Of a stretch of 64,000 nt of DNA, positions 10,345 to 20,569 are shown one piece after another. Where the stretch lies: assembly GCF_026262505.1 (NCBI RefSeq), contig NC_067206.1, positions 930,001 through 994,000 of the forward strand, written 5' to 3'. Under the pieces are notes generated by a model. The model had not been told where the DNA came from, did not search any database, and worked only from the letters and a program-made list of their open reading frames with translations. The stretch's first letter is position 1, and every line of letters begins with the position of its first letter. Source of the DNA: Trichomonas vaginalis G3 (lineage: Eukaryota; Parabasalia; Trichomonadida; Trichomonadidae). Both the position numbers and the translations under genes were made by a program.

Positions 10345-10403
10345 ATATAAAAATAAGAAGTCTGTTTGACCTTAAGAATGATTTATATATAAAAATAAAA
10401 TAA
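10089..10403 (+). CDS. TIR-encoded small basic protein, left copy, truncated
   Basis: This is a 104-aa frame. Its first 85 residues are duplicated, apparently without change, in the right TIR (28109-28700, minus strand). The shared unit runs from RLIKHCLNPEWVKLQF through RYKYNDKEYLISWNQW to NQRPHK. The right copy continues into a second diverged version of the same unit. The left copy leaves the TIR at the GAATTC point and its last 19 residues (HIKIRSLFDLK...) are unrelated, so it is a truncated 5' copy. The W-x2-W / N-x-RPHK pattern suggests a small nucleic-acid-binding module, but I do not recognise a named family. The ATGATG start gives Met-Met. Confidence 0.6.
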   Translation: MMSDIPRLIKHCLNPEWVKLQFKNEDCELLNEYESQNKLMRYKYNDKEYLISWNQWSHNQRPHKREEEIENNEMEIIDDIKEDGIHIKIRSLFDLKNDLYIKIK

Positions 10404-10478
10404 ACTTTAAAAATTCATGTCTTACGAAAAATTAAAACTTAGTTATGTTTATTATTTTATTTTTTTATTTTGTATGAA

Positions 10479-10580
10479 ATGAGCGTCAAAACTAACAACG
10501 TTAAAAAATTAGGATTCACAAACGAGGAAATAAAGGATATATTAGAGGAGGTGGGTTATGAAGTTAATAAATATTATTAA
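10479..10580 (+). CDS. Very small ORF (33 aa), element 1
   Basis: This short frame starts MSVKTNNVKKLGFTNEEI and ends in YEVNKYY. It follows a T-rich leader like those before other element 1 genes. It may be the N-terminal remnant of the next gene at 10633, since codon-like sequence continues with only one frame change between them. No function is suggested. Confidence 0.3.
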   Translation: MSVKTNNVKKLGFTNEEIKDILEEVGYEVNKYY

Positions 10581-10632
10581 GAAATTGTCAAAAATTTGCC
10601 GAGTTATTAAATGATTTAGATTATGATGGAAA

Positions 10633-10839
10633 ATGAATAAAGATGATGTTATAAATTTCTTATATCCTAAATCTGAAGAAGAAAAACCTAAAGAACCTGA
10701 TGTTTTCCCTGAATATTATGAAGAACGGATTAAAGATGATGAATACAATGAATTTGAAAGACTGAAAAAAATAAGAGATGAAATAGATGAAAGAATTAAG
10801 GAATTAAGAGAAGTTGAAAAATATAATGTTACATATTAA
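10633..10839 (+). CDS. Acidic coiled-coil-like small protein, interrupted at its 3' end
   Basis: This 68-aa frame is rich in Glu, Lys and Asp. A heptad-like segment (FERLKKIRDEIDERIKELREVEK) predicts a coiled coil. Its stop codon TAA is part of the TTAA target site of the transposon at 10840-11547. The same reading phase resumes on the far side at 11552. The original protein may have been different or longer, but the TTAA itself reads as a stop in this phase, so a continuous gene cannot be shown. Function unknown. Confidence 0.45.
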   Translation: MNKDDVINFLYPKSEEEKPKEPDVFPEYYEERIKDDEYNEFERLKKIRDEIDERIKELREVEKYNVTY

Positions 10840-11547
10840 GTTCTGTCAAAATGTAAGCTATTGAATTTTTTGAGAGGGAAATAATCATCGAGGAAGTAAA
10901 AAGTGACGCTTTAGGAAATATTATTAGAAATATGATAATAAATATATTTGGAAAAAATATGTTTTTTTCAAAAATTGAAATGCTCATAGAATATTTTGAA
11001 ATATGTAGGGAATTGAATTCGGTAATATATAATAAACAGGATTTTTAAATTTCAAGGAAAAATAGCTTTTGTGAATACTTTTGAGAACTCTTCTCAAAGA
11101 TCATGATTCAAATATATTAAGGAGCCAAAATATTAGAGATGAGTTCACAATCAAAATTTTCTCACTTTTCTTCCAAATTGACATCCTTACTCACCACTTT
11201 CAAGTTTTTCATACATATATCTTACCCATTCATTTGGAATACGAGGTCTCGAGTTTTCGTTCATTTTTTTTACTTTACAAAACTGTTTATTTTTCAGAAT
11301 TTTTAAATTTGAAAAAAATACATTCTATATCTGATAAATAATATATTATTTTTCAATCAAAATATTTTGATTATCATCTCAAAAGTGTTCTCAAAACCTA
11401 GTTTTTCTTATTTTGGATAATCTTAATATTTATATTATTATAAACTAATTGAACACCATATGTTTTTGTATACTTTTACAAAAAAATTAATAGATTTGTG
11501 ATACTTCCCCCGACGATAGAATTGAATAGCTTACATTTTGACAGAAC
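10840..11547. mobile_element. 708-bp non-autonomous TTAA-target transposon (MITE-like)
   Basis: The termini are inverted copies starting GTTCTGTCAAAATGTAAGC, nearly identical for about 23 bases. The element is flanked by TTAA on both sides (10836-10839 and 11548-11551). TTAA duplications are known for piggyBac and Kolobok elements, and Kolobok is recorded in Trichomonas. The interior has no transposase frame, so it would need a transposase in trans. It sits exactly at the end of the coding frame at 10633. Confidence 0.85.
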
Positions 11548-11551
11548 TTAA

Positions 11552-12232
11552 TATGGAACAGTCTCAGAATCAACACAAAATTTATTAGATGGTGAAATAG
11601 ACGAAACACTTTCAGAAGAAGGTACTAAATTTATTCGTAAACATAAGTTACAATTTATTGATAATGAAGAATACCCCTGTATCCTACTTTCACCACCTTT
11701 AGATTCCGAAAAATTCAAAAAAGCTCTTAAAAACGTGACATATGCAACTAATACGATTAAGAAAGAAGATCATGATATTTACACAAATTATTATTTAAAT
11801 AAATGCACGGGTGTTGATAAAGTTTTTGGTTTATTAGATAAAATATCAAAAGAAACCATTGGAACATATAAAATTTTATGTGATTGTGGTTTCATTGTTG
11901 AAGATACTAATAATGTTTCATATGAAAGAACAGCACCGAAGGAAGATGAAGTGGAAAGGTCTATACCATTCGTTATTAAGAATATAAAAGATATGAAAAC
12001 GTATAAGCATTATATTTATTCATTTATTTCAGAAAAAATGGAAGCAACCCATAAAACATCTTCTCATCATTTTATAGCTATTCATACATTCCTTTTCAAA
12101 GTTGTGAAATTAAACAAGACAGGAATTAGATTTAATGTATCAGGGTACGCATTCTTGAGTAAATTAAAATGTATTCGTCACGTCGCGGATGATAAAAATT
12201 TATGTGTTCTTAATTCATTTTATGGACTTTAA
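11552..12232 (+). CDS. Element 1 hypothetical protein, 5' end disrupted by the TTAA element
   Basis: The frame is open from the transposon junction (11552) to the stop at 12230-12232, about 226 codons. There is no convincing ATG, and the first start-like codon is a GTG at 11735. That suggests the true start lay to the left and was separated by the insertion at 10840-11547. Recognisable blocks are EEYPCILLSPPLDSEKF, then TYKILCDCGFIVED, and a C-terminus with SGYAFLSKLKCIRHV. It lies directly before the polymerase. No family is recognised. It is likely non-functional. Confidence 0.45.
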   Translation, partial: YGTVSESTQNLLDGEIDETLSEEGTKFIRKHKLQFIDNEEYPCILLSPPLDSEKFKKALKNVTYATNTIKKEDHDIYTNYYLNKCTGVDKVFGLLDKISKETIGTYKILCDCGFIVEDTNNVSYERTAPKEDEVERSIPFVIKNIKDMKTYKHYIYSFISEKMEATHKTSSHHFIAIHTFLFKVVKLNKTGIRFNVSGYAFLSKLKCIRHVADDKNLCVLNSFYGL

Positions 12233-12281
12233 AAAATAAACTTTATTTTTATTTATTTTTTAATTTTTTATTCTTACATAA

Positions 12282-15200
12282 ATGAACAAAAACGGAACAG
12301 CTAAAATGAATGATAATCAAATTAGAGCAGAAGGTAGAAGGTTATTTAAACGCTTCTATAACATTCCTGATGGTGTTAATCCTAAAACTCGTAGAAGCTA
12401 TTTAAATGAAGCAATAGATGCATATGAAGGGTTTGACATTTCATCAGAAAGTGAGAGATTAGCGAGAATGTTAAATGTTAATATTGATTTCTATTATTGT
12501 GATCCTCAACCAGAAGACGTGGACATAAATAAGGTAGACTTTCCATTAGTGGAATCAATAATGATAGATCCAGAATTTGAAACAGTAAATATTTTATTAA
12601 CACAGAGTCCATGTGGAAAACTTCACGCTGACAGAATAACAGACGTTGAAGCACTCACCGCTATAAAGTTTGTCCATTTTGTAAAAGAAGAAGTTTATTC
12701 TATCCGTGATGATCCAGAAAGGAAAACCAAAGAAGATTTTAAAGCATTGTGAGAAATGTAAAGAAAATAATGGAAGATTAATTCAAGACGTTCAGTTGCA
12801 AAAGACACAGCAACCATATGCACCACATATTACGAAACAGAAGATATATCAGTGGTTATTAGCTCACAATTTGCAGGAATATTATCAACCGACAAGATAT
12901 TATATTACTTTTGACTTCGAAACATTAGAGACTAAAGAAGAATTACAACTTTCTGAGTGTGCAACTTGAACGCTTACTTAAAACCATTCATGGTATCATC
13001 AACGGTTAAATTAAATGATAAAACATACACGAGGAATTTTGCTTAACTTCGAGTGATTCTTTTATTTCTGATTGGATTGAGTTTTTATTTTCAACCGTTC
13101 ATTAGTTGCTAAATCAAATATTGAACAATATGAAGAATTAATGAAGCCGCAAACGGCGGGACTTTGTCCCATACATTAAATGAAAAACAAAGGAAGCATT
13201 TAAAGAACTTCTAGATGAGGAATTCAATAAAGTGAATATCATAGGTTTTAATTCGGGAAAGTTTGATTTAAATTTAATTCTTCGTGATTTAAACACTGCA
13301 AATGGAAAATAAAATCAATGCTGGGTTCATCTTCACAATTTAAGCAAGTCATTGTAAAAGAAAACAAACGCTCCATATGAATTGAGATTTATTGACATCA
13401 GAAATTATATAGCTGGTGGGACATTAGACCAATTCACTCAAGATTTCGGAAACAATAAATCACGTGTTAAATCCTTTTTCCCTTATCAATTCATCACGTG
13501 GGAAAATTACGAAGAAGAATTATATAAAGTGGAACCATTCACTCAAGATTCATTTTATTCAGCATTAACTCAAGAAACTATATCAGATAGTGATTATCAA
13601 ATATATCTCAATGATGCTAAAAACTTTAAGAATAGATTAGAATATTTTATTCATTATTGCAATAAAGATGTTGAAATTATGAATTGACCCAATTGATTAA
13701 AATTATTGAAGAAACATTTGTTTTATAAAATTGACACGCTTCATAATCTTTCTTTTATCATCGAATGCTTCAATGATTCGTTACGCTTTAGCATATAAAG
13801 ACTTTAATCCTAATGAAAAATATCCCGAGGGAGATAGAATCAAGTTTTGAATTAACGAAAAAGTATTGGAAATATAAAATTGAATCATATAAGAAACAAG
13901 ATGAAAAAGCAGAAAGAGATACTAAAAATAATGTTTCAATGGATGATTTTCAATACTATCACGATTTAATCCTTTCATCTAAATGCAAAATGTGTGGTAA
14001 AGCGTTTACATATGCAAATAAACCAACATTGGATAGAATCGATAATGAAAAACCACATACCAAAGAAAATTGTCAGTTAATGTGTTGTTATTGCAATGTC
14101 GTAAAATCAAATAAAAGATGAAGATGTTCAACGTTTAAGAATCAATTTAAAAAATTATGCATTAAAAAATAATTTACCAATGACTTTAGATTCAGTTGAA
14201 GCTTATCACATTCTCCGTAATGGAATTACTGGTGGTCTATCAAATGTTCAACATAGAGTAAATCTTAAAGGAATCACGCACATTAATAAACTTTCATATA
14301 GTCCAGAAACTAAAACTGTATCAAATGAGGACACCACCAACATTATGACTCATTTCGTTGGTGTTGATTTTAATTCATTATATCCTTCATCATTTTCATC
14401 TAATCCTCATGATTTCATTCAATATACTGACCATAAAATGTATATGCCGGGAAGATTGAATGGTGTTATCATTTGTGATACAGCAACAAAGAAAGCAAAA
14501 GCACTGGAAATTATTAGAAAGAAAAATACTTTATTCGTGGCTGAAGTAAAGGGTCACATTGATGAAAAATACATTAATGATTACATAAACTTTTTACCAA
14601 TAATAAGAAACTTAGATATTATCACAGATGAAAAAACAATTGGCAGTTTTATGTATAATTACATGAAATCAAACAATCTACCAGTTGACCAGAAACAGAG
14701 GAAATTAACTCAGTTAGCATCAACACACAACCAATATCAACCATTTTCTTCTTATTATCTTTGGTATCTAATAGACAGATTTCATTTTATCATCGATGAT
14801 ATTCAATCAATTTTAACATTTACGAAAAACACTTGTTTTAATGAATTTGCGAACAAATTTATGAACGAAAGACAAAAGGCTGAATTAGAAGGAAATAAAG
14901 GAAAAAGTTTATTTTGCAAGATTTCGCTTAATGGATCATATGGTTACGATGCAATGAATACACAAAATTACACAAAGACTAAAATAATGAATGCACAGAA
15001 GGCACGCGTTGCATGTATGTCAAATAAGTTGAAAAATATAAGAGAAATAGGTGAAGATACATATCAAGTGATGCTCAAAGATAGATTTTATAGATGTGAT
15101 ACATGTTTACAAGAGGCATTCTTCACTTTAGATAATGCTAAATACTGGTATTTGGTTTTCATTTATGATTTTATGTATAAATGCATGAATGTTAATCGTT

Positions 15201-15745
15201 TTCATTTCATTGAAGGTGATACTGATTCATCTTATTGGGCTATTGCTGGCGACCCAAATCTTCCTAACACTCAAGCATTTCAAGCGATTGTAACCGATAA
15301 ACAATTTTATGATAAAAACATTTTCAAATTCGCACCATTTGATTTCTTCTGTTTTGATGAGAAATTTAAACCTAAATTAAAGAATAAAGCTGAAGAAAAA
15401 GCACATGAGAAGAAGTTATTGGGTTTAGCAATTGAGAAACAAGGTGATAACATGGTTGCTTTATGCCCTAAGTGTTATACATCATTCAACGGTTCAATTG
15501 ATGGAAGTGATTTTAAAAAGATTGCACAAAAAATGAAAGGTGTTAGTTTACGACAAAATAAACAATTAACACCTAAAAATTATTTGGATATAATAAATGA
15601 TAAAGTGATATTTGATGGTCAGAATATTAATTTACAACTTAAAAACGGGTCAATGACTCGCTTAACAATCGGTAAGACTGCATTAACAGGAGCACACACT
15701 AAGGCTGTATGTTATGAAAATGGATGTTGTATGCCATTTATTTAA
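12282..15745 (+). pseudogene. polB: Protein-primed family B DNA polymerase (Polinton PolB), broken by frameshifts
   Basis: Polinton PolB replicates the element by protein priming. The pieces are ordered and collinear: an N-terminal region (12282-12752), exonuclease motif I with ITFDFETLE (about 12905), Exo II GFNSGKFDLN (about 13245), Exo III-like YCNKDVEIM (about 13665), polymerase motif A VDFNSLYPSS (about 14365), motif B KISLNGSYGYDA (about 14920), and motif C EGDTDSSYW (about 15210). A four-Cys/His module lies between the exonuclease and polymerase parts. At least five frame changes or stops occur before 14180, while the 521-aa polymerase domain (14180-15745) is intact. The start is the ATG at 12282, after an AT-rich leader. 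Confidence 0.88.
13813..14121 (+). other. HNH-like zinc module inside the PolB gene
   Basis: This 102-residue frame has the signature CKMCGKAF, then LDRIDNEKPHTKENCQLMCC and YCNVVKSNKR. The order C-x2-C, DRID(N), H, N-C, C-x2-C matches HNH/Zn-finger endonuclease cores. It falls between the exonuclease and polymerase domains of PolB, in the same direction and phase as the flanking pieces apart from indels. It may be a mobile homing-type module that entered the polymerase, or a native zinc-finger insertion. Confidence 0.55.
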
Positions 15746-15801
15746 TACAATTTAAAAACGTAGGGGTTGAGTCATGAATTTAAAATTTTATTTTTAATAA
15801 A

Positions 15802-15896
15802 ATGCCACAGAAGAGACAAAAGGAACCGTTAATGATGCGATTCAATATGTAAATAATGGTTTTGATACTATGATTCAAAGAGGTGGGCACCCTTAA
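15802..15896 (+). pseudogene. Small degenerate ORF between PolB and integrase
   Basis: An ATG at 15802 begins a short basic frame (MPQKRQKEPLMMRF). After one frame change this continues as NDAIQYVNNGFDTMIQRGGHP to a stop at 15894-15896. It has its own A/T-rich leader, like neighbouring genes. It could encode a ~30-residue peptide disrupted by a single indel. The identity is unknown. Confidence 0.3.
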
Positions 15897-16328
15897 AACA
15901 TTTATTTTATTTTTATATAAATGGATAATGTAGATTTAGAAATTTTAATTGATGATTTTAGTATTTTATCAAAATTTTCTTGATTATTACGATTTAAAAG
16001 CATATCTCCAACAACATAATAACAATATAACGGGTGATGATATGGGTTATTATTATCGGTATTATAAAAATGAAATTTTGAAATATCATGATAAAATAAT
16101 TTCTAAAATTAAAGACAAAATTAAAAATAATGAATATACAAAGGGAAAAACTAAATCACAACTTAAACAATTGAAAGATTTCAAAAATAAAGTATTAACA
16201 GAAGAAGATATTGATGAATTATATAAATTATATAATCCTGAGCCGCAAAAGCCAAAGGAACAAAAGCCAAAGAAGAAAAAGCCGAAAACAACACCAAAAG
16301 AGAAAGTAGCAAATGTTCAACAGCTAAA

Positions 16329-16358
16329 GGTGCAAAACACCCAGGTCCTTCAGACCAT
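16329..16358. repeat. 30-bp inverted repeat, left copy (inside integrase)
   Basis: Its core CCAGGTCCTTCAGACCAT is repeated inverted at 18578-18607, immediately after the integrase stop. About 27 of 30 bases match. The right copy also contains a GGCGC-TTT-GCGCC hairpin. Confidence 0.7.
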
Positions 16359-16874
16359 AAATGATGCACAAGCTTTAATTTATGATTCATTAGTTAAACC
16401 ATATTCAGCCCGACTTTTAAATGAAGATCAACTTTTGGAATTCATCCTTCAACATAAACTCGAAGCGGGAAAGTATATCAAACCTTTATATACAGCATAT
16501 TTAAAACAAATGAATAGAATACATCCAGAATTAATGAAAGGAGGAATGAAATCCAAAACTTCATCATCCAAAATCAAAGCAGATAAAATTAAATCACTTG
16601 CAATACCAAAACCTCCAACGGTAGTACCTCCTCCTTCAGTTAATCCTTCATCATTCACTTTATTATATCCATTTCAAACATTAAAGAAGCAAAAAGATTT
16701 TAAAAAGGATTTCAAAATATTAAATAAACCAACTGACCCAAAAATTCAACCGTTAAAGGAAAAATTTAGTCGCCCTTCATTTGCACCATATCCATATTCA
16801 TACGAAATCGATCATTTAGAATATTCAAAAGGAAACGTTACTTATTTATTTGCCATTAACATTAACACCAGATA

Positions 16875-18176
16875 TAGGGTGTCCAAAGGTGCGTTTAGCA
16901 CAGCGCTCTATATGAGACTATTAAAGGAGATATATGCTGATTATAAATATATAATAAAAAATATGAATATATGTATATGATGAGTATGTTGTATTTTGGC
17001 GCCATGCCGGGATATAAAATGAATTTTGAGACAAGAGGCGGTTTTGCGGGAAATTTTGGCGGGATTTTTTTCATTTTTTTAATGAATCATAAAGAAAACA
17101 TCCTCGCTCTTGCAAAAAAAATGCAAAGACTGTAAAAAAATCTACGAGACATCGGTAAAATGCTTCGGTATGGATGCTCCTAGCTATTCCACTGTAACGT
17201 ATCATGTTAGGATGTATCACTTCATGAACAAAAAGGCGCCCATCATAAAAATTGACAAAAAATCGCCGGATCAAAGAAAAATCAAAGCAATTCTTCAAGC
17301 GCTAGATGAAGACCAAGAGCATCACTCAGAAGGATAGAGGAGATGACAAAGATACCACGTACAACAGTCAGTTATTATCTGCACAATTATTTGAACTACA
17401 AACTAGCGTATACACGTTGGGTTCCGCACAACCTTAATTCAGTTCAAAAAAAATCTAGAGTCCAATCTTCGAAAGAGCTCCTCTCTATATTGGGTGCGTA
17501 TCAATCCAAGAAGTTTCGCTTTTTAGTAACAGGGGACGAGTTTTGGTTTCAATATGCAACAGAAGCCAAAATCATGTGGATCCCGAAGGATGAAAATCCG
17601 CAAACATTCCCGAAGAAAAAATTGACACACCAATGATGATGTTGTCGGTTTTTTGGGGCGTGAATGGCATCATCGCAATTGATATTCTTCAAAAACCTAA
17701 TACGATGAATGCTCAGTATCTAATTGACAATGTTCTTACTCAAATTATCAATTCTGATGAGTTTGAGAAATCCAAACAACAAAAACAAAAGTTTGCAATT
17801 CATTTTGATAATTCAAGAGTTCACAAAAGTCATAAGGTAATGAATTACTTGGTGGAAAACAATGTCAAAGTTGTTCCAAACCCAATTTATTCACCTGATA
17901 TTGCACCCTCTGACTTTTATTTATTCGGCACGCTAAAAAAGAGCTGAAGGACGCGAATTCGCGAGTCCAGATGATCTTGAAAATTTTGTAAGAGAGCAAT
18001 TTGAGAAATTTTCTCATGATGATTTAAAGCGTGTCTTTCAAGCCTGGATCGATCGCTGCGAACGCGTGATTGAATCCAATGGTGATTATATTTTAAATAA
18101 ACTTTATATATATGTAACTTGTTTATTTCTATTCGCAGTATTCAGGTTTGTGCTAAACACACCTTTGGACACCCTA
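16875..18176 (+). mobile_element. Mariner-family transposon in the integrase gene
   Basis: The element is 1,302 bp long, the usual mariner size. Its inverted termini read TAGGGTGTCCAAAGGTG at the left and the complement at the right. It is flanked by TA on each side (16873-16874 and 18177-18178), the standard Tc1/mariner duplication. The interior encodes a mariner transposase remnant. The host element's integrase frame continues exactly across the TA site, proving that the insertion came after element 1 settled. Trichomonas is known to carry mariner elements (Tvmar1). Confidence 0.92.
17082..18100 (+). pseudogene. Mariner transposase, inactivated
   Basis: This is the DDD transposase that cuts and pastes the mariner at TA. 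The start is probably the ATG at 17082 (MNHKENILALAKK), followed by an A8-run frameshift. It has an N-terminal helix-turn-helix-like region. The catalytic blocks are VTGDEFWF (first Asp, about 17535), IHFDNSRVH (second Asp, about 17805) and SPDIAPSDFYLFG (third Asp region, about 17910). The C-terminal tail (FVREQFEKFSHDDL...WIDRCER) continues in another frame. At least three frame changes or stops make it non-functional. The end point is approximate. Confidence 0.85.
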
Positions 18177-18577
18177 TATTTATATTGCATTCCGGTGAAA
18201 GGGAAAACAGAACAGGAAACAAGAAGAGCTATACAATACTTACTAGATCATGAAAGAGTAGATAATATAAGGGGTGATGGTGATAAAGGATTTCAGGCAG
18301 CTATGGCTCATTATTTCCCACAAATTCATTTTTACTTTTCATCCTCTCCATATACGTTTCATAATAAAATAGTTGATGCGGTAATGAGAACTCTTAGAGA
18401 TGCGTTAGGGGTTAACGGTCAGATATACTGGGATGGAAATCATGACTCCATCATACAGCAGTTAGTATATTATTACAATAATACATGGCATAGAACTATA
18501 AACATGAAACCAGTGGAAATGAAAAATGATATTTCAAAAGAATGGGAATATATTAGAAAGCATATGTGGCGTATGTA

Positions 18578-18607
18578 ATGGTCTGAAGGACCTGGGCGCT
18601 TTGCGCC
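18578..18607. repeat. 30-bp inverted repeat, right copy with hairpin
   Basis: It is the inverted partner of 16329-16358. It starts at the last base of the integrase stop codon and includes GGGCGC-TTT-GCGCC. It could form a hairpin in the integrase 3' UTR, possibly an RNA-processing or termination signal. Confidence 0.6.
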
Positions 18608-18663
18608 TTAAGTTGTTGTGGTTGCTGTTGTTTAATCATTTATTATGATTTAAAAATAAATAT

Positions 18664-19374
18664 TTAATCCGTTATCTCATCAGCTATTTTCTCTATTTGA
18701 AATTGCCATAATATTTCATTCATAAATTCTAAATCACAATCAAATAGGTCAGTTATTCTAAATTTAATATTTGATAAATCTTTTGAATGAAGAATAAATG
18801 AATTCCCGGATAATTGAAACGGATATGATAAAGAAAATGTGTTTAAGTTGATGGATAAAATGTTTTGTATTGATGGGTAAGAGTTAGGGTCTAATGTTTG
18901 ATGTGAAAATCTCATTGGGGTATTAACTTTATCACATTTGATTAAAATGAAATTGGAACCAGTGTCAGAATACAAAACATCCCCAACATCTTTTTCAAAA
19001 TTTAATATCCCCAACAATGAACGAAGATGAGGAGTACAAAATTTAATTTTCAGCGGAAATTTAATAAGGTTATTTATTTCATCAAGTTCAAAAAGTTTAT
19101 CAGGTTTTGATTTAAAATTTTCTTCATACCATACGATAAATGATTCATTTAAATAACTTAAAATCATGTTAATATCCCATTTCGCTATCACATTATTTAT
19201 ATACATATCATACGTTTTTTCAAGGTCATCTTTAATAAATGATATATAATCTGAAGGGTCTAAAAGAATGGGATTAAATTTACCACTCACAGAAATGAGA
19301 GTAACATTATAAATTCCGCTAACTGTTAAATTTAATTCACAGTTATTATTCGAAATAATATTGATAATTGACAT
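18664..19374 (-). CDS. Element 1 structural-type protein, possible jelly-roll
   Basis: This intact 236-aa frame has a clear ATG at 19374. Alternating hydrophobic, beta-like segments (ELNLTVSGIYNVTLISV, SINLNTFSLSYPF) and an early LLDPSDYISF block recall the start of the 259-aa protein at 43366 in element 2 (KLTLNT..., LLTPEDFVVV). Both sit close to the VSCCG-protein gene. A minor capsid (single jelly-roll) role is an inference from that weak similarity and from position among virion genes. No named family is recognised. Confidence 0.45.
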   Translation of the reverse strand: MSIINIISNNNCELNLTVSGIYNVTLISVSGKFNPILLDPSDYISFIKDDLEKTYDMYINNVIAKWDINMILSYLNESFIVWYEENFKSKPDKLFELDEINNLIKFPLKIKFCTPHLRSLLGILNFEKDVGDVLYSDTGSNFILIKCDKVNTPMRFSHQTLDPNSYPSIQNILSINLNTFSLSYPFQLSGNSFILHSKDLSNIKFRITDLFDCDLEFMNEILWQFQIEKIADEITD

Positions 19375-19394
19375 TTTTTATTACAATTAAAAAT

Positions 19395-19869
19395 ATGGTA
19401 AAGCGTTATTTTTTCCAGTGATAAATAAAACTAGAATAAGATTACCTCAAGAATTCATAAATTCAACGAATAAGAAATTCATTCATGTTATAAATTTTAG
19501 TGTTTTCAGAAAATATGAGTCGATGTCATATTCATCAACAGGTTATATTTCACTTCATTCAAATTTAGTTCAATCAAACCCATATAATGACCATTTCATA
19601 AGATTTTCAGATGGTATTAAAAATGTAATTGATAGATTAAAATATGAACAGATTGACAATATCGAATTTTTGGAATTTTGGTTTAAATATCCCGATGGAA
19701 AAAAGATTGAAGTTAAAGATAAAGCTGATACTATACAATTACAATGACCGATCCGGATAGTGGGGAACAAAAAGAAATAAAACAAACGATAGAAACTGGT
19801 GAAAGGTCAATTATTATTGATTATGATTCAAAGGATTATTATTCGATAGTGTTAATGCTTGAATATTAA
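19395..19869 (+). pseudogene. Candidate penton-type minor capsid protein, frameshifted
   Basis: The coding sequence starts at an ATG at 19395 (MVKRYFF), shifts frame in a T-run within a few codons, then reads RIRLPQEFIN...KFIHVINF. It shifts again at an ATGA overlap (19744-19747) and ends DYYSIVLMLEY at 19869. The layout of an N-terminal R..LP..F block, then EFWFKYPDGKKIEV and a short beta-rich end, resembles the two paralogues of element 2 (51321 and 56638: RFDYP..W, then VWFTT.G...IPLY and a C-terminal LELSFIYN). I infer the same role, tentatively the pentameric minor capsid protein. At least two indels. Confidence 0.4.
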
Positions 19870-19875
19870 ATAGCC

Positions 19876-20537
19876 TTAACAAAGAATTTTTTCAAGTGAT
19901 ATTTTATATTCATCAACTATTTTATTATAAATATCATTATATGTTAAATGAAGTTCAGTTGTTGTTCCGTTCTTTGATATCTTAATTGTGCTAATATCCT
20001 TTATAGGATTTATTTTTGCAACTGTTCCGCAGCATGAAACCTCATCATCTATGAAAAATTGAATCTTAACGTCTGAATCTTGAACATCACAAAGAATGGC
20101 GATAATGTGAATTAATGATTCATAAGGTAAAATAATTAAACCGGATTGGTCAATTAAATTTATTATTGAATCATAATTATTAATTATTATATCACGGTAA
20201 ATTTTCATTAATTCAGAATTAATGTCTATTTTATATGGGTTCTCGATGTTTGATGAAAGAGGTGGGGGGTATGTTGGATAAGTGGGAATTTCAACAGGTT
20301 CTTTACCGGGTTCAGATAAAATGATTGGGTCTCCATTCTCATGGTTTTCTTCATTCTCCTCATTCTTCGGTAAGTCACGAGTTAATAAATTTGGTTGAGT
20401 TGCTGACCTTGTTAATTCGGGGCTAACATTAACTTTAACATTTTGAATAATTCGTGATTTATCATCATTTACGTTATAACCAACCGTAATCTCTGCTTTT
20501 GCGTTAGTGTCTTTTGACTAGTGAAACGTCTTCTCAT
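19876..20537 (-). pseudogene. VSCCG-motif conserved Polinton protein, one frameshift near the start
   Basis: About 220 residues. The C-terminal part (from the Met at 20208) includes EVSCCGTVAKINPI...TTELHLTY. This matches the C-terminus of the element 2 protein at 42780-43361 (DVSCCGVSYNVIDKIY...ETLNLKY). Upstream of 20208 the same frame stays open through an acidic, Pro-rich stretch (NEENEENHENGDP, PTYPTYPPPLSS) to about 20515. A stop there and an ATG at 20537 in another phase (MRRRFTSQK) show one indel. Conservation in both elements and position near capsid genes suggest a virion or assembly role. Function unknown. Confidence 0.6.
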
Positions 20538-20569
20538 TTATATTCGAATAAAAAAATATATTTAAACTT

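Larger units (their letters stand above)
15921..18578 (+). pseudogene. int: Retrovirus-like integrase of element 1, split by a mariner
   Basis: The integrase inserts Polinton DNA and makes the 6-bp duplication. The start is the ATG at 15921 (MDNVDLEILIDDF), followed by an early frameshift. The frame then runs from about 15952 through a Lys/Pro-rich linker to the first catalytic Asp (YEIDHLEY, about 16810). It breaks at NTRY where the mariner enters at TA. After the mariner it resumes at 18177 with LYCIPVKG, then a GDGDKGF block holding the second Asp. NKIVDAVMRTLRD follows, where the third catalytic acid appears to be Asp instead of Glu. It ends at 18576-18578. The gene is dead twice over: a frameshift and a 1.3-kb insertion. 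Confidence 0.88.
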
